A stretch of DNA of 64,000 nucleotides from Lophium mytilinum. Lineage: Eukaryota; Ascomycota; Dothideomycetes; Mytilinidiales; Mytilinidiaceae. Below are positions 10,273 through 20,943 of this stretch, piece after piece. The notes below the pieces were generated by a model, which saw nothing but the letters and a program-made list of their open reading frames with translations, had not been told where the DNA came from and made no database searches. The translations under genes and the position numbers were made by a program. Each line of letters opens with the position of its first letter. Position 1 is the first letter of the stretch. The stretch lies in NCBI GenBank assembly GCA_010093605.1, contig MU004195.1:126708-190707 (forward strand), given 5' to 3'.

Positions 10273-11739
10273 ATGACGGCCAACAAGAATTTTGGATCTG
10301 GACGCCTATTTCTTTCTATCCTCGGAGTGATCACCTGGGTGGTGACTGCAGCCTCCACCGTGTACGCCATTCTCGATGCAGCCTCATTAGCTGTCGCGCG
10401 TCTCTCGTTTCGCGAGTTAGGCATTGCCGCAGCCTCATTGGATGTCGTTTCCTTATGTTGTGTGGGGCTTTTCTTGATGCAGTATGCGTGGAAGAAAGAT
10501 GGCATTTGGCCCAACTCGAAACGATTAAAGTGGACCCTGGCACTGGCATGCATTGCAGTGTCGGCTGCTTCCTTGATCATATCTTTGGTTACGCTCATTG
10601 TCATCAAGAAAAACAGTGACGAAGTTTCGCGAAAGACGACGGGGAATTGGACTGGTCGACTTCCAGCCAAGTTTGCCATATGGTCGATCTCATGCATCAC
10701 TCAGGTGGCTCTGTACTCTTACGCCCTCTTCTTCAAACCCGCTTCTTCCAAAAAATCCAATACATCAGTTCAGCAACGTCGGGAGGATCCCCGCGACTCG
10801 GTCATGTCCGAGATGCAACAGCAGCCACCTTCGACCGATATGCAGACCTTAACCCCGCCGCATGCCCACAAAGAGTCAATTGGGTCTTTACCGTCTCCCA
10901 CGTTCTCTACACACTCTTCGCAATCACTTAGGTCATGGCGAGAGTCCCTACAACAAGTCGTCCGCCCTGTTACATCTCGCACAAAACTCATCCGATCCTC
11001 ACTGTCCCCAGGCCGGGACTCTCGCAGCATCCATTCGGACGTCCAATCCTTCGACACCATCCAAAACGATGGTTTCGACGCATGGGACACCTCTAGCGTG
11101 GACCCACAAACCCAAACCGCCATCATGGCAGCAAGTCCTTTTGGCCTCGAAACAATACCAGGCTCGCGGCCTGCCTCTCCCGCCCACGCCCTCGACGGCC
11201 CATTCTTAGAGGAATCCTCCGGCTGCTCATCGCCTGCTCTCTCCCTTCCGCCCAAAATCTACACCGACTATTCCCGCCCACCGAGCCCAGCTGTTAGCGA
11301 GGCTCACATCCACCCCCTCTTCCGCACCGACTCCCCAACACCCGCCCCGGCCGCAACACCAGGCACCATCGTCCACGCCTCGCCGATGAGCGGGTCCGTC
11401 ATCACCTGTCCGCCACGGCCGTATAGCCGCATGCGCTCGAATAGCAGCATGAGCAACAGCCGCGCTACTAGCCCGGGGCGCCTCCGTAGCGACAGTCGCA
11501 CGGACAGCCCAGCCCGCATGCGGAGTGGCAGCCGCACCGCGAGCCCGAGCCCGCTAGCCCACTCGAAGAGCTTCCCGGCCGGGGGCTCGTCGTCACGCAC
11601 GCCCAGCCCGCCGAGCAGGGAGATGACGCCGCCGATTCCGGACTTCATCTTGACTAGCAGCCCGCGAAGTAGCTGTGGGGGTGGGCCGGCACGGCCGAAG
11701 ATCAGCCTGCAGTCTGATAGAGGCCGCGCTTTGGTATGA
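10273..11739 (+). CDS. Four-span membrane protein with long Ser/Pro-rich cytoplasmic tail
   Basis: 488 aa, single exon; the first in-frame ATG (MTANKNFGSGRLFLS) is used because upstream in-frame codons contain no ATG. Residues 1-160 contain four hydrophobic segments (about 12-35, 48-70, 85-110 and 130-150), resembling small fungal tetraspan proteins. The remaining 330 residues are disordered and rich in Ser, Pro, Thr and Arg. They include repeated SPGR/SPAR and RSDSRTDSPARM-type units near residues 400-440, many of them SP or TP sites that cyclin- or MAP-kinases could phosphorylate. No enzyme motif. Function unknown; a membrane anchor with a phospho-regulated tail is inference. Confidence 0.8.
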   Translation: MTANKNFGSGRLFLSILGVITWVVTAASTVYAILDAASLAVARLSFRELGIAAASLDVVSLCCVGLFLMQYAWKKDGIWPNSKRLKWTLALACIAVSAASLIISLVTLIVIKKNSDEVSRKTTGNWTGRLPAKFAIWSISCITQVALYSYALFFKPASSKKSNTSVQQRREDPRDSVMSEMQQQPPSTDMQTLTPPHAHKESIGSLPSPTFSTHSSQSLRSWRESLQQVVRPVTSRTKLIRSSLSPGRDSRSIHSDVQSFDTIQNDGFDAWDTSSVDPQTQTAIMAASPFGLETIPGSRPASPAHALDGPFLEESSGCSSPALSLPPKIYTDYSRPPSPAVSEAHIHPLFRTDSPTPAPAATPGTIVHASPMSGSVITCPPRPYSRMRSNSSMSNSRATSPGRLRSDSRTDSPARMRSGSRTASPSPLAHSKSFPAGGSSSRTPSPPSREMTPPIPDFILTSSPRSSCGGGPARPKISLQSDRGRALV

Positions 11740-12768
11740 AAATACCTGTTGTATTATTTTTCTTTTGTAAATGGTGGTTGTGGTGGGCAGTAAGAGCTGG
11801 GGATGAACTAATGTGTGGTCTGGCACTCTTTACGACGGTTAATGACGTGTTTTTTGGACGAGCTGGCTGGTTGACCCGGCTCGATACCCCTTACTTTCCT
11901 TAAGGAAAAATGGACCGCGAGCGCGCGCGATTGGGGATACGCGGAGAATATGGTAGGCGTTGAAGTGAAAGATAAAATTTCGTGGTAGATTTTAATCTTT
12001 GAGTTGAATTAGGAAAGTCAAAAATGTTCGATGGTGCGCTGCATGTCGTGAAGAAATCAACATGCTGATTAGTGGGTGTTTCTTAGTCTTCTCTCGCATT
12101 CGCAGGATGGGGCCGGGTGTCCGATCTGTCTACCGCTGTCTGAGGTTGCTCAGAAAGGTTTCGCACTTGGCAAAAGGATGGATTTGAATGTGTCTTTGTT
12201 GGCCGAAAGTCTATTGAAGGACCGCAAACGGTGTTATCAAGGCATGAAGAGATACTGTCCTAGCCCTGCAATACCACTAGAGACGGTACCTGGAAGTCAA
12301 AAGGGCTAGTACGATATTTACAATTTGGGCATAGAAAGGATAGATTTTCGGGTTTTTGATTTGGACTGTGGACCAACTACGAAGTTGAATGGGAAGAAGG
12401 CTCCTGAAGCCGGGAAAGAAAAGAAGGTCCTACATTTGTAGGCTACATTTGTAGGATGTGGAAAGGAAGCTGGGGCAGCGGAATCGATATGCATTGAGAG
12501 AACTTTTGAGGTCGGAGAAAAATCAGGGTCATTCTCTCGGAAGGTTCATATGGATCCGGTCAGTTTACGAGAAGAAAGTTGCAATCTGGCAGTGGCCATG
12601 TGTAAGTCTTGATGCTGCTGACACCCTTGAGGACGACTTCATCGGTCTGACAGGCTCATGTTGATCGACTCGGCGATGAAGCGATAAGGGCGCAGGGAGC
12701 CTAGAATTAACGGCTTAGTGTATGGTGGTTAGCAAGGGAAACAAAGAACATTTACCGAAAATATTCAT
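11740..12768. other. Intergenic, 1.0 kb
   Basis: Contains the 3' UTR of the tetraspan gene. No gene supported. At about 12428-12453 the motif cctacatttgtagg occurs as two overlapping copies; each is an inverted repeat (CCTACA..TGTAGG), a possible regulatory or hairpin element. Confidence 0.45.
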
Positions 12769-13922
12769 TTAGGTATTCAACTTCATTCTCGATCTCTCCA
12801 GTAGTTTAGCCCTGACGGCATCCAGCATCCCATCCACTTTTTCCAACGAGACGGAAGGCAATGATTTCGCATCGAAGTAGAGTCTTTCGCACATAGCCAG
12901 CACTTTGACCATCGCCCGATCCGTTTTTTCGTAATGTAACGATTTCGAGAGTGCATAGCACATCTCAGACAAGAAAGGCCGAAGCCAACCATAGGGTAGA
13001 CGTGTCCTGCTTCTGCACATGCTCTGTCGAATCAGCAAAATTCGCTCTGGGTTCACCCAATCCATTTCTGGCCAGGTGAGTTGACAATATCTGTGCAGCC
13101 GCGCAGCGTCCTCCATTTCAAATTGTTTCTCAAGGTCCAGAAAGGGATCTATCGCGCTATACTCCCCTAGTTGTGCTTTGAGATCTGGATCCTCCTCATC
13201 TAGCACCTGAATTGTCTTGTCCATATAGCAGCTCCCCTGGGTAGTCTCATTATTAGACTCCGAGTCACGGTCCTCATCTTGCGGAGGAATCGAGAGACTA
13301 GATCCTTGATGGGGCCTGGCTGGAACTCGGTCTCTATCTGGTCTCACAGAGTGCGCCAGAGCTTTCTGATTCCACGAACATTTCCTATCATTCAAATTCT
13401 GGAGTCGTCACGGTACTGCGGTAGATAGAAGACATCCTCTGAGTCGATCGGATGAGCTGTCCTTAGGGACGTGGGGTCGTTGGACGTCGTAACTAGGGCA
13501 TAGAGTGTCACCGTTTGAGGCACGGCTTCGAGGATCGGCGCGACGACCATGACGTTGTCACTCTTGTCATCCCAGAGCAGGACATTCTCTAGCAGGGTTT
13601 TTCCAACGGACCTCCCCTTCCTGCCGATGAAATTGCGGTATTTGTAAAGAGAACCCCCAGGCACCCAGCCGACCAGCAGATATTGTTTGGAGCCTTGCGT
13701 GGGCGCACTCTTCTCGCGCTCGTTCAGGTGAGCCGACGGTCTCCTTCCAGGGCCACGGAGCTGCCATTCATAGCATGGAAACTCGCTGCGAAGAGCCGTA
13801 ACGAAGACACGTTCTTCTCGGTGCTCTTGCGGGAGAGCCATCGCATGACCGAAGATGTTGAAGGCGTAGTCCTCGAGCTGAACATCCGGCTCCGCCTTCC
13901 GCTTGGCAGATGAAGCAGGCAT
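12769..13922 (-). CDS. Hypothetical protein, split reading frame (unresolved intron or lesion)
   Basis: Two abutting minus-strand frames. The 5' frame (13392-13922, MPASSAKRKAEPDVQLEDYAF..., 176 aa) ends in a TGA right where the 3' frame, shifted by one and lacking an early ATG, begins (12769-13395, 208 aa). The 3' frame has coherent protein character (DLEKQFEMEDAARLHRYC, LSEMCYALSKSLHYEKTDRAM). The simplest reading is one gene with an intron. A candidate donor is gtaccg near 13410 with an acceptor gatag near 13328 (about 83 nt, phase 2), but no good branch point is seen. A frameshift in a decaying gene is the alternative. No domain is recognised; an internal phrase resembles a conserved fungal hypothetical (GSKQYLLVGWVPGGSLYKYR). 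Confidence 0.5.
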
Positions 13923-15196
13923 GCTGGACGTGAAGTGAATCTGTTCGAGACTGAGCTTGATGATGGAGAGGGGGCGGCTGGAGATCGGTAGTCTGAGGTG
14001 GAGGGAGATGAGGCGATGGAAGAGGGGGTGATGAGCTTAGGCCGCAGCGGACTGACGACCTCACTTGATCTACACCGCTATAAGGACTACAGAGAGGATC
14101 GTGGGAATGAAAAGGTCCTAGATTGTTATGGTATATTGAAATATCTTCAATCACCCATCAGCAATATAGAAGACATGTGTCCGTTTGCGACAGTTTGGGG
14201 TCCTTCGATATGCTTTGGAAAATTCGAAAGATATATATCTCTACCATGCTAGACGATGCTTGAACCTGTTTTGCCACCCCAGACAGCGCCACCCTCATCG
14301 TTACCTTTCTGTAAGTTCTGGATATGTGTAGAAGATGTTGGATGCAAGTATGAAATACTAGTGGCTACGGGACTAGGGGGCCCATCAACTAGGACAACGA
14401 CCTGTGTTGAGGTGTTTACCGCCGTTTGAAGTACGTCAGAATATTTTGAAAGATCTAGTTGGAACGTGAACTCTTAGTTCTTTAGAGTCTGTAAACTCGC
14501 CAGGCCACCTCTGACTGCGTCAAGCGGCACTATTCACCACCCAAAAGAGTACTAATGTTCTCGTTTTACATATTCAAAACTGTACGAGATACTCCTTGAG
14601 GTGGTGATAGAACTTAGACATGCTTTTGTCATCCTGCCGTGCGAACGAGTCGTTCGAGGACTCAAACCTGGCCTTTCTAGTTGCGGCTGCACCGTTCGGC
14701 GAGGCTCAATAGGTTATCTAAGATATGAAGGATGAAAGAAAGGGCACAAACAGCTCGTCCAATCATATGAGACAATCTTTCAATGATGTTTTGTGCTATC
14801 AGTTAGCCGTTGTCGTTGTGTAGGTCTGAGAGGTCTAGGACGGGAGTCTTGCGCGCGCGCCAATACAGAGGCGGCACCAACTGTTTTCGATTCCATCAAT
14901 ACTTAATCAAAGCGAGGATCGGACATGATAATAGAGTCATAATACCATCAATCCGCGAGCTTAAACATCCCCTTTTGCACTGTCGTGGTGGGGCAACGTT
15001 GAAGTCCCGCTCGCGAAACATTCCCCGCATCCCCCACCCCCTCGAGAATTCAACATAATATCAAGAGTAACACGCAATACCCCAATAGTCTCCTGTATGC
15101 TTAATATACGTCTGAAGTCTAGGCTCTCTATCACAAAGTTACTAAAATAAGTGGGGTTGTGGTTGAAAAAGCCAAAAAAAAGAGCTCCCAGTCCTT
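13923..15196. other. Intergenic, 1.27 kb
   Basis: Short frames only, AT-rich and without splice-supported exons. Includes the promoter of the minus-strand gene at 13922. At 15174-15181 a run of eight A (T8 on the minus strand) could serve as a Pol III terminator for the tRNA-like loci just above. Confidence 0.45.
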
Positions 15197-15261
15197 CACT
15201 ACCCCGGAATCGAACTCAGGACTACGAAAAAGCGACGCTAGCATGCTAGCGCATCTATCAC
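15197..15261 (-). pseudogene. tRNA 3'-half-like fragment beside tRNA-Thr
   Basis: Read on the minus strand just downstream of the tRNA-Thr 3' end. The sequence contains a good B-box match (GAGTTCGATTCC at about 15203-15217), a 16-bp perfect palindrome (15236-15251, CGCTAGCATGCTAGCG) where an anticodon arm would sit, and a downstream T8 run. No matching 5' acceptor or D arm is found and the T stem pairs poorly. It is read as a degenerate tRNA or a tRNA-derived relic rather than a working gene. Confidence 0.35.
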
Positions 15262-15400
15262 TGCCCATTCTCGGAATCGCTAGAACCTGTAAGCGACTAT
15301 GTCTGGAGCATAGCAGCGTTGTGGAAGTATACTTACAACCGAGGATCTTCTCATGTCGCATAGATACGAGTGAGACGCTGTACCACTAAGCCAAACGGGC
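15262..15400 (-). tRNA. tRNA-Thr(CGT) interrupted by two insertions
   Basis: Minus strand, 5' end at 15400, discriminator A at 15262. The pieces are: acceptor GCCCGTT/AATGGGC; D arm with A box TGGCTTAGTGG; anticodon stem TCTCA/TGAGA with loop CT-CGT-A...A; variable loop AGATC; T stem CTCGG/CCGAG; T loop TTCGATT. These form a canonical threonine tRNA only if two segments are removed. One is a 10-nt stretch (TCTATGCGAC) between positions 37 and 38, the standard tRNA intron site. The other is 57 nt at 15280-15336 between T-loop positions 55 and 56. The second segment starts GTAAGT, ends TCTAG, and can itself fold (CTATG/CATAG hairpin; GTAA/TTAC ends). A T5 run lies about 33 nt downstream. It is either a rare ectopic intron or a tRNA pseudogene disrupted once. 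Confidence 0.7.
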
Positions 15401-16464
15401 CAGACGGTGATTTTGGGGCGGTGAGGAAATATGCCTTATATCTCGAGTGTTGGACAACCAGGTGTCATCAGTTGTAGAGAGGAGGGGTAGAAGAAACGTC
15501 ATCTAGCTTCCCAGGTGACTGTGGGCTGTGGAACGCAAGCTGGTGGGTGGGTCGCCGCGGGCCGGTATGCGGCGGGGCGGCGATAGCGGTCAGCTCGCAA
15601 GCCACATAGCTGATTGGCCAGGTTGGTCACGAAGGTTCACAGGCATGATATAGAGAGAAACTTTTCTTGTATTAGACATACTGAGCTGGGAATCATGAAA
15701 AGCGGTTGTGCTTTCCTGAACCGTATTGAGGGAACTACATTTGACCAGCATCTCTACGAGATTGTACCCTTCTGCTTCCTATGATTATTTCCACTGTAGT
15801 CCGTCTGAGACTGTGTCTTACTTGCCCGATTGATAGCTTTTTTAGATATGAAACTGTTTGAGTCGTGACCAGCCCATTCAGCATGCGCTATCATGCAGCA
15901 TTCACGGCTTAACGTCTTAGAAAGCCAAAGCAAGGCACTTACGATGCGGATTCCAGAGTCTTCATTCTTCTATAGGCTCAGCACAAGAAAGGTTTACGCG
16001 AGAGTTGAGATATCAATGATATTCTTGATAAAGCATGCAGATCCTCATATGCCCTAGATGATTGGACAGGTTGACGGTCTATTTACATCTTCTCCATATG
16101 ATAAAGCCGCTTCTGAACATGCTTTTGAATGCTTTCGGTCCTCACTGGGACGACGCTACAAGGGTAGGTAGAACTAGTCTTGCATGAGTAATGCGGAGCA
16201 TATCGAACCGACATCTTACGCGATCTTCCGAGTCTCATCCCTTTCCTCTCCATCACTGCTCCGAGACCACGCTTCGTACACCCGGTTTTGCTCCTACATC
16301 TTCGTTGTTGGTTTCAAGCTGTGAATGATACCGTTTGCTGCTCGTCGGGATTTGCTGTTTCTAGAAGAAGCGATATCCTGGCGCAGCTCGCTCAGCTCCG
16401 AGAGTAGGATTTCTTTTTCTCTTTTCCTGCGACAAGACTGCGACATGGTGTGAAGGTTTTTGAG
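15401..16464. other. Intergenic, 1.06 kb
   Basis: Holds the 5' flank of tRNA-Thr and the 3' flank of the JmjC-like gene. Short minus-strand frames near 16361-16573 overlap the JmjC 3' end and lack support. A single UGUAAAUA-type element on the minus strand (16080-16087) lies too far from the stop to interpret. Confidence 0.45.
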
Positions 16465-18273
16465 TTACTGCTGACACGTCCGACTCTTGTGTGATGCACA
16501 CCAGTGGCTGCATCCCGATCGCGATTGGAAGCAAGGGCATTTTGCGGGTTTGCAGTATGGAGCGCATTCGCATGATATCACAGACTTGAGGTCCGCCAGG
16601 ATTTCTTGGAACTCTGCCTTGAACTCTTTTTCGTCCCGAGTGCCGGCGAATCGTTTAGCGTCCGAGTCAACCCATCTCTCAAGGGAATCCATCACTCCTG
16701 CGAATTGGCGAGCTACCAACTCGTTGGACAGACCAGGGTGATTCGCAACGGTGTGAATGTTCCGAAGGATTGAAAGAATCTGCTGGTCATCCCAGAACAT
16801 GCCCCCATCCATCAACGCGTCCTCGATCGTGATGGGCGCGTGGACGACCATGGTTCCCGGAGGCATGATCAAGGTGTCGCCGGGCTCTAGAACAATCATC
16901 TCTAGTCGTCCCTTCTTTGGAAGATACAAACTCTCAAACTTCTTGTAATCTTCCATCTCTTGCTCCGTCAAATTCGTCATCACCGGCCAGGCTTTCAGTC
17001 CCGTCCACAGACGAGCCCAAGTGCCGTTCAGCCAGTCGATGTGGCAGCCCGATACAGCCCCACGTTGCGCATACAGGTTGAATGAGCGGCAAGAGTAAAA
17101 GTCGATGTATGGCTCGCCTGCAGCGTTCTTGATCGGGTCCGTGTGCGGCTTTCCGGCCACCGAGTCCGGGCCCGTTTTGCTCAACGCGCGATCAGAGAGC
17201 GAGGGAATCAATTGGAACCGCCTTCGTTCTAGGATGTCCGGAATCGGCTTCTCCACCACATCGCGTAGATTTAGTAGGTTGTATGGCAAAGAATCGTTGC
17301 TAAGATGCTTCTTAGCCTTTTCCAGTCGCTGCAGGACCTCTGCTGTTGGAATCGCACGCGCGCTGGGCTGGTCCATGTGAATCGACGGATCTTGCACATC
17401 GATATTGGTGTTGCCGAATCGGTCTTCCATACGCTCCGAGAATTTCTGGCGAATAGATGACTCTAATTGGCTGCGCTGGGGGGCTTCTCGAACGACGGTC
17501 GGCAGCGTGAGAGGTTTGCCGCTATCGACGTACGCCTCGAGATGATCCCAGGTCGTGTACATGACGTCGGCATCATCTAGAGATTGGACCGTATTTGGGC
17601 CTAATTTGAGGTGTTCCGGAGCCCAGACGGCTGGCCAAGCGGAATTCTGCAACACATAGATGCCGATTTGCAGCATTTCGTGCCACTTTGATTGCTTCAA
17701 GTTCGGTGGGATAGAGTCTTTGCAAGCTAGCATCTCGCCCAACAGAGTTTCGAGAGCCGCCTCATGTTTGGCTTGGATACTGGCGATCCGCTGGCTGGCA
17801 GCGCGCTCTGTTGAATCAGCTGGATCGATGGCTGCGGGGGAAGAGACGGCGTGGATTGGAGCATTAGGCGGTGCTACCGTTACCGTATCCGGAATTTCTG
17901 GCGCCTGGGATGATCGGGCAGAGACGTGGCTATGCAGCATGGTTCGGGAAGCCGTCTTTGGAATCTTGCTTGCTCGCCCGGTGCTCCCAAAGTCGGATGC
18001 TTCGATCTGGCGTTTGCGTTTTGGCATGGTTGGCGAAGTTGAGCGAGTCAGGGTCGCTTCGCAGCTAAGTCCCACGGTTCCACCTGCCTCGTCGCACAAA
18101 CCATTTCGCTGCTGAATCCATGATTTTCGCGCCGCCAACTGGGTAGCTCTTTGTCGAGGGGTGAAGAACTGCGACTCCAACCGGTCTCCTTTAATGGTAA
18201 TGACGAAGGGCATTTTCTTTGTCTTGCCAGAGCAGACTGCGTCAACCTCCAAAGTCTCACAAAGTCGCCGCAA
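16465..18273 (-). CDS. JmjC-like 2-oxoglutarate oxygenase domain protein with cysteine-rich tail
   Basis: The long exon encodes about 600 aa. The JmjC-type core lies near residues 370-500: a FYSCRSFNLY-like strand, the iron-binding HxD in GCHIDWLNG, and a distal His in MPPGTMVVHAPIT. The C-terminal 35 residues contain about ten cysteines (CECAPYCKPAKCPCF...CSHWCASH) in a spacing that recalls CXC-type zinc-binding tails. The N-terminal part is basic and has a PKRKR nuclear-localisation-like motif. JmjC proteins hydroxylate or demethylate histones and other proteins; a chromatin role is inference. The start is unresolved: the frame is open upstream of the first safe ATG at 18213, with acceptor ttctag near 18300, so a short 5' exon is likely, perhaps starting ATG GAC AAA CCA near 18455. 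Confidence 0.8.
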   Translation of the reverse strand: MRRLCETLEVDAVCSGKTKKMPFVITIKGDRLESQFFTPRQRATQLAARKSWIQQRNGLCDEAGGTVGLSCEATLTRSTSPTMPKRKRQIEASDFGSTGRASKIPKTASRTMLHSHVSARSSQAPEIPDTVTVAPPNAPIHAVSSPAAIDPADSTERAASQRIASIQAKHEAALETLLGEMLACKDSIPPNLKQSKWHEMLQIGIYVLQNSAWPAVWAPEHLKLGPNTVQSLDDADVMYTTWDHLEAYVDSGKPLTLPTVVREAPQRSQLESSIRQKFSERMEDRFGNTNIDVQDPSIHMDQPSARAIPTAEVLQRLEKAKKHLSNDSLPYNLLNLRDVVEKPIPDILERRRFQLIPSLSDRALSKTGPDSVAGKPHTDPIKNAAGEPYIDFYSCRSFNLYAQRGAVSGCHIDWLNGTWARLWTGLKAWPVMTNLTEQEMEDYKKFESLYLPKKGRLEMIVLEPGDTLIMPPGTMVVHAPITIEDALMDGGMFWDDQQILSILRNIHTVANHPGLSNELVARQFAGVMDSLERWVDSDAKRFAGTRDEKEFKAEFQEILADLKSVISCECAPYCKPAKCPCFQSRSGCSHWCASHKSRTCQQ

Positions 18274-20943
18274 GGATGGCGCTTCGAACTGGTTCGTTCT
18301 CTGAAACGACTAGAATGAACAAGATGTAGTGTATAGTGTTATGCCCTAGCTGGAAAGTGGAGGTGTGTATAACAGGTGAGGATGAAGATGCAGGAAGAAA
18401 CATTCGTTGGCGAAATTTTCTTTGTCCATTGAGCGAGATTTCACTGGTTTGTCCATGACAATAGAACAATATGATGGTGGCCCGGGCCTGAATAGCTTGC
18501 GGTGCGGTGAAAGCTGGGCGGGTTGGCTATTGTGAGGTTGCTATTGTTCGCGCGCGCCCACAAGAACGTGCCAGAACACCACGCTCTTGGCCATCGCGGC
18601 TGCATCTGGCATGTTCGTCGTGTATTTCCATCTTATACAATCTCCTTTTCACTGCGTGTGTTCTTGTCAGCATGTTGAAAAGGTTTGGTGAGCCAGGCCT
18701 TCCATCTGAACTTGGTTGAAGTGGTAAACAGCGAGGTCGCGCTGGCTGCCTGAGGCTGCGTGGTAGGTGAGAGACTTTGAAAACCCGTTTACTCCCTTGA
18801 CTTGTTCAAGTCATGGCTTCTTTGTCGCACAGTTTCCACTGCTCTTTAAGTCTAGCACCATCTGTGGTGATCAAGCGAACAATAAAGGTTTGGCGTTTGC
18901 GTAGGATATTCTCAGTACGCAATCGCCTACGCAACGACAGTCTCAAACATCATTAGGTACGATCCATCAAGGAACCTAGCATGGAATCGTAAATTTGTCT
19001 CGCGTCGGCTGGCGCAGGTCTCCAAGCTGGGCAATGGGTAGTCGGAGTTTGGCCTCATGAAAACGAAGATTGCGCCGCCTAGTCTGAGCATGCGGGAGAA
19101 TACATGCCTTTTGGCTCAACAGTCTGAACCATATGGGCTCAGAAACTAAATGAGTAGTGAAGCGTGGCAAGGAGGGCGGTGAAATACAAGCAGAGCTGAC
19201 AACCGGAGCCAGAGCATAGTCGACACGAGAGGAACAGAGCCTAGACCTGACACATCTGGACGCTCAACATCATGACTGTGGGGTGGGTGCAAGAGCTGGC
19301 CTAGGAGCCTGGGTATGAGCCAGCCACGAAGGGGCTGCGAGGACTCCCTAAACGGACAGTGTTACAAGGTGCTTGAGCACCGGTGAACGAAAGCTATCAC
19401 TGACGAAACCGCGTTGGAAAGGAGCACACGGAGCAATACGAGCAAACACGCGACAAAACCCACAGGACAAGCATGTTGATATTTCGGGGGACGCCCGCAA
19501 TTAGAGATACTGGGTGGTCCCATTTTGGTTCTCTGCGTTTTCGCTTGGCTTGTGGGCTGAGTGCCTCGTAATGTCCTTTGGCGTCTAAAAGTCGTTACAG
19601 TCTTGCAGGCAGCATCAAGATCTAGTGGTAAATGGTACAGTGAGCTAAGGGACCATACAAAGCTGGAGCCAGACGCGGACAAGGGCAGCCGTCGTGGAGG
19701 GCTGATCCGATTCGAAAGAGGCGAAAGGGCATGGTAAGCGGAAATTATAGCAGCATGTCGAGTTCGTCGTCCAAACGGCGACGCCAGCAGGGGCCGGATG
19801 CAAGTCCAGCCCAACCCGTCACACCGATTAGCGAGGTATTGTCGTGAAGTCGGAACGATGCATAACGTAGACTGCTATGCTTCTTATGTGGCATTGAAGT
19901 TATCTAGATGCCTGGTTGAATATAGGCTAACAGCATCCTCAACTCTATCGCCACGAATAAGCTTGCCACCCTGCTTTACAAAGCTGCAGTGACTCGCTGA
20001 CTAGCAGACATGAGCCACTGTCATTTTCGAGCTGTTGGTGCATTTTCAGATTCCGGTGATGTGCAGAGATTAAGTAACCAGGCACGGTGGGGGCTGCGCG
20101 GCGCTTTGACGGCAAAAATAGGAGCTCGTGTAGGCCGGAGCGAAGCTTGTAGCAGGTCTTATACTTGGCACACATGCTTGGTCTACTTGTCACCAAATGT
20201 CAGAGGATGATTCGACGCAGCGGTGTGCCCAGCGAAGTCATCCTCAGCCCAGCGACTCTTGGCTGTGTTTGGCAGTGCACGTTCACATTCTACTTCGGGC
20301 ATAGCTTAGACGTGAGCCTCACCCTTCAACTCACCACCATGCTCCACATTCGCCAACGGGCAGCACCCAGCCCCCAATCACTACATTGCGAGCACGTTCA
20401 CTTGCTGTATCCGTTGCTCAGCGCTCGTTCCGTGTGGCCAACTCCGCGAAGCGCAACTGACAATAGGGATCTGGGTTCGCTGAGTCTACGCGCCTACAGC
20501 ACTCTAAATACCGCCCCAGCATATCTGCTCTATATTTGCCCAGAAGAGCTACCCAGCAACACGCCACAGCCGTTAGAATAGACCCTTTCATATCCAGTCC
20601 AGTCTCCAGGACGTATTCCCGCCCCCGAACGTGCACTGACTCGGCGTCTATGAGTGTAAATCTCCACTGTGCCAGGGCTCAAGCCAGCACACCGCGGGTT
20701 GCAGCTCTGGGTATCATGCCGTTGCACGGCTTGCCGAGCCGGTGCAGTAGGCATCGCGGCTGGGATGTATGCCTTGACTGAGCCCTCAGCCGCAGCTACA
20801 TTGGTATATATCTGTATCAGAGACCCCCCATCTCCTTGACTCACCTCACTCGGCGTATTTCTTCTGCTATTGTATGCTGGCTCTTATTCTTCTAATTCCT
20901 TTCGTGCTTTCTCTATCTTTTCTTAGGAGCTCAAATAGCCATC
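18274..20943. other. Long intergenic region, 2.67 kb
   Basis: No supported gene. The largest frame (150 codons, minus, 19362-19814) has no domain, no intron and irregular composition. The last kilobase is probably the promoter and 5' leader of the LtrA-family gene; pyrimidine-rich runs occur at 20820-20930, just before its ATG. Confidence 0.45.

Noticed and set aside
19362-19814. 150-codon minus-strand frame in the 2.7-kb gap
   Set aside because: No domain, no intron, irregular composition, overlaps other frames; looks like chance in an intergenic region.
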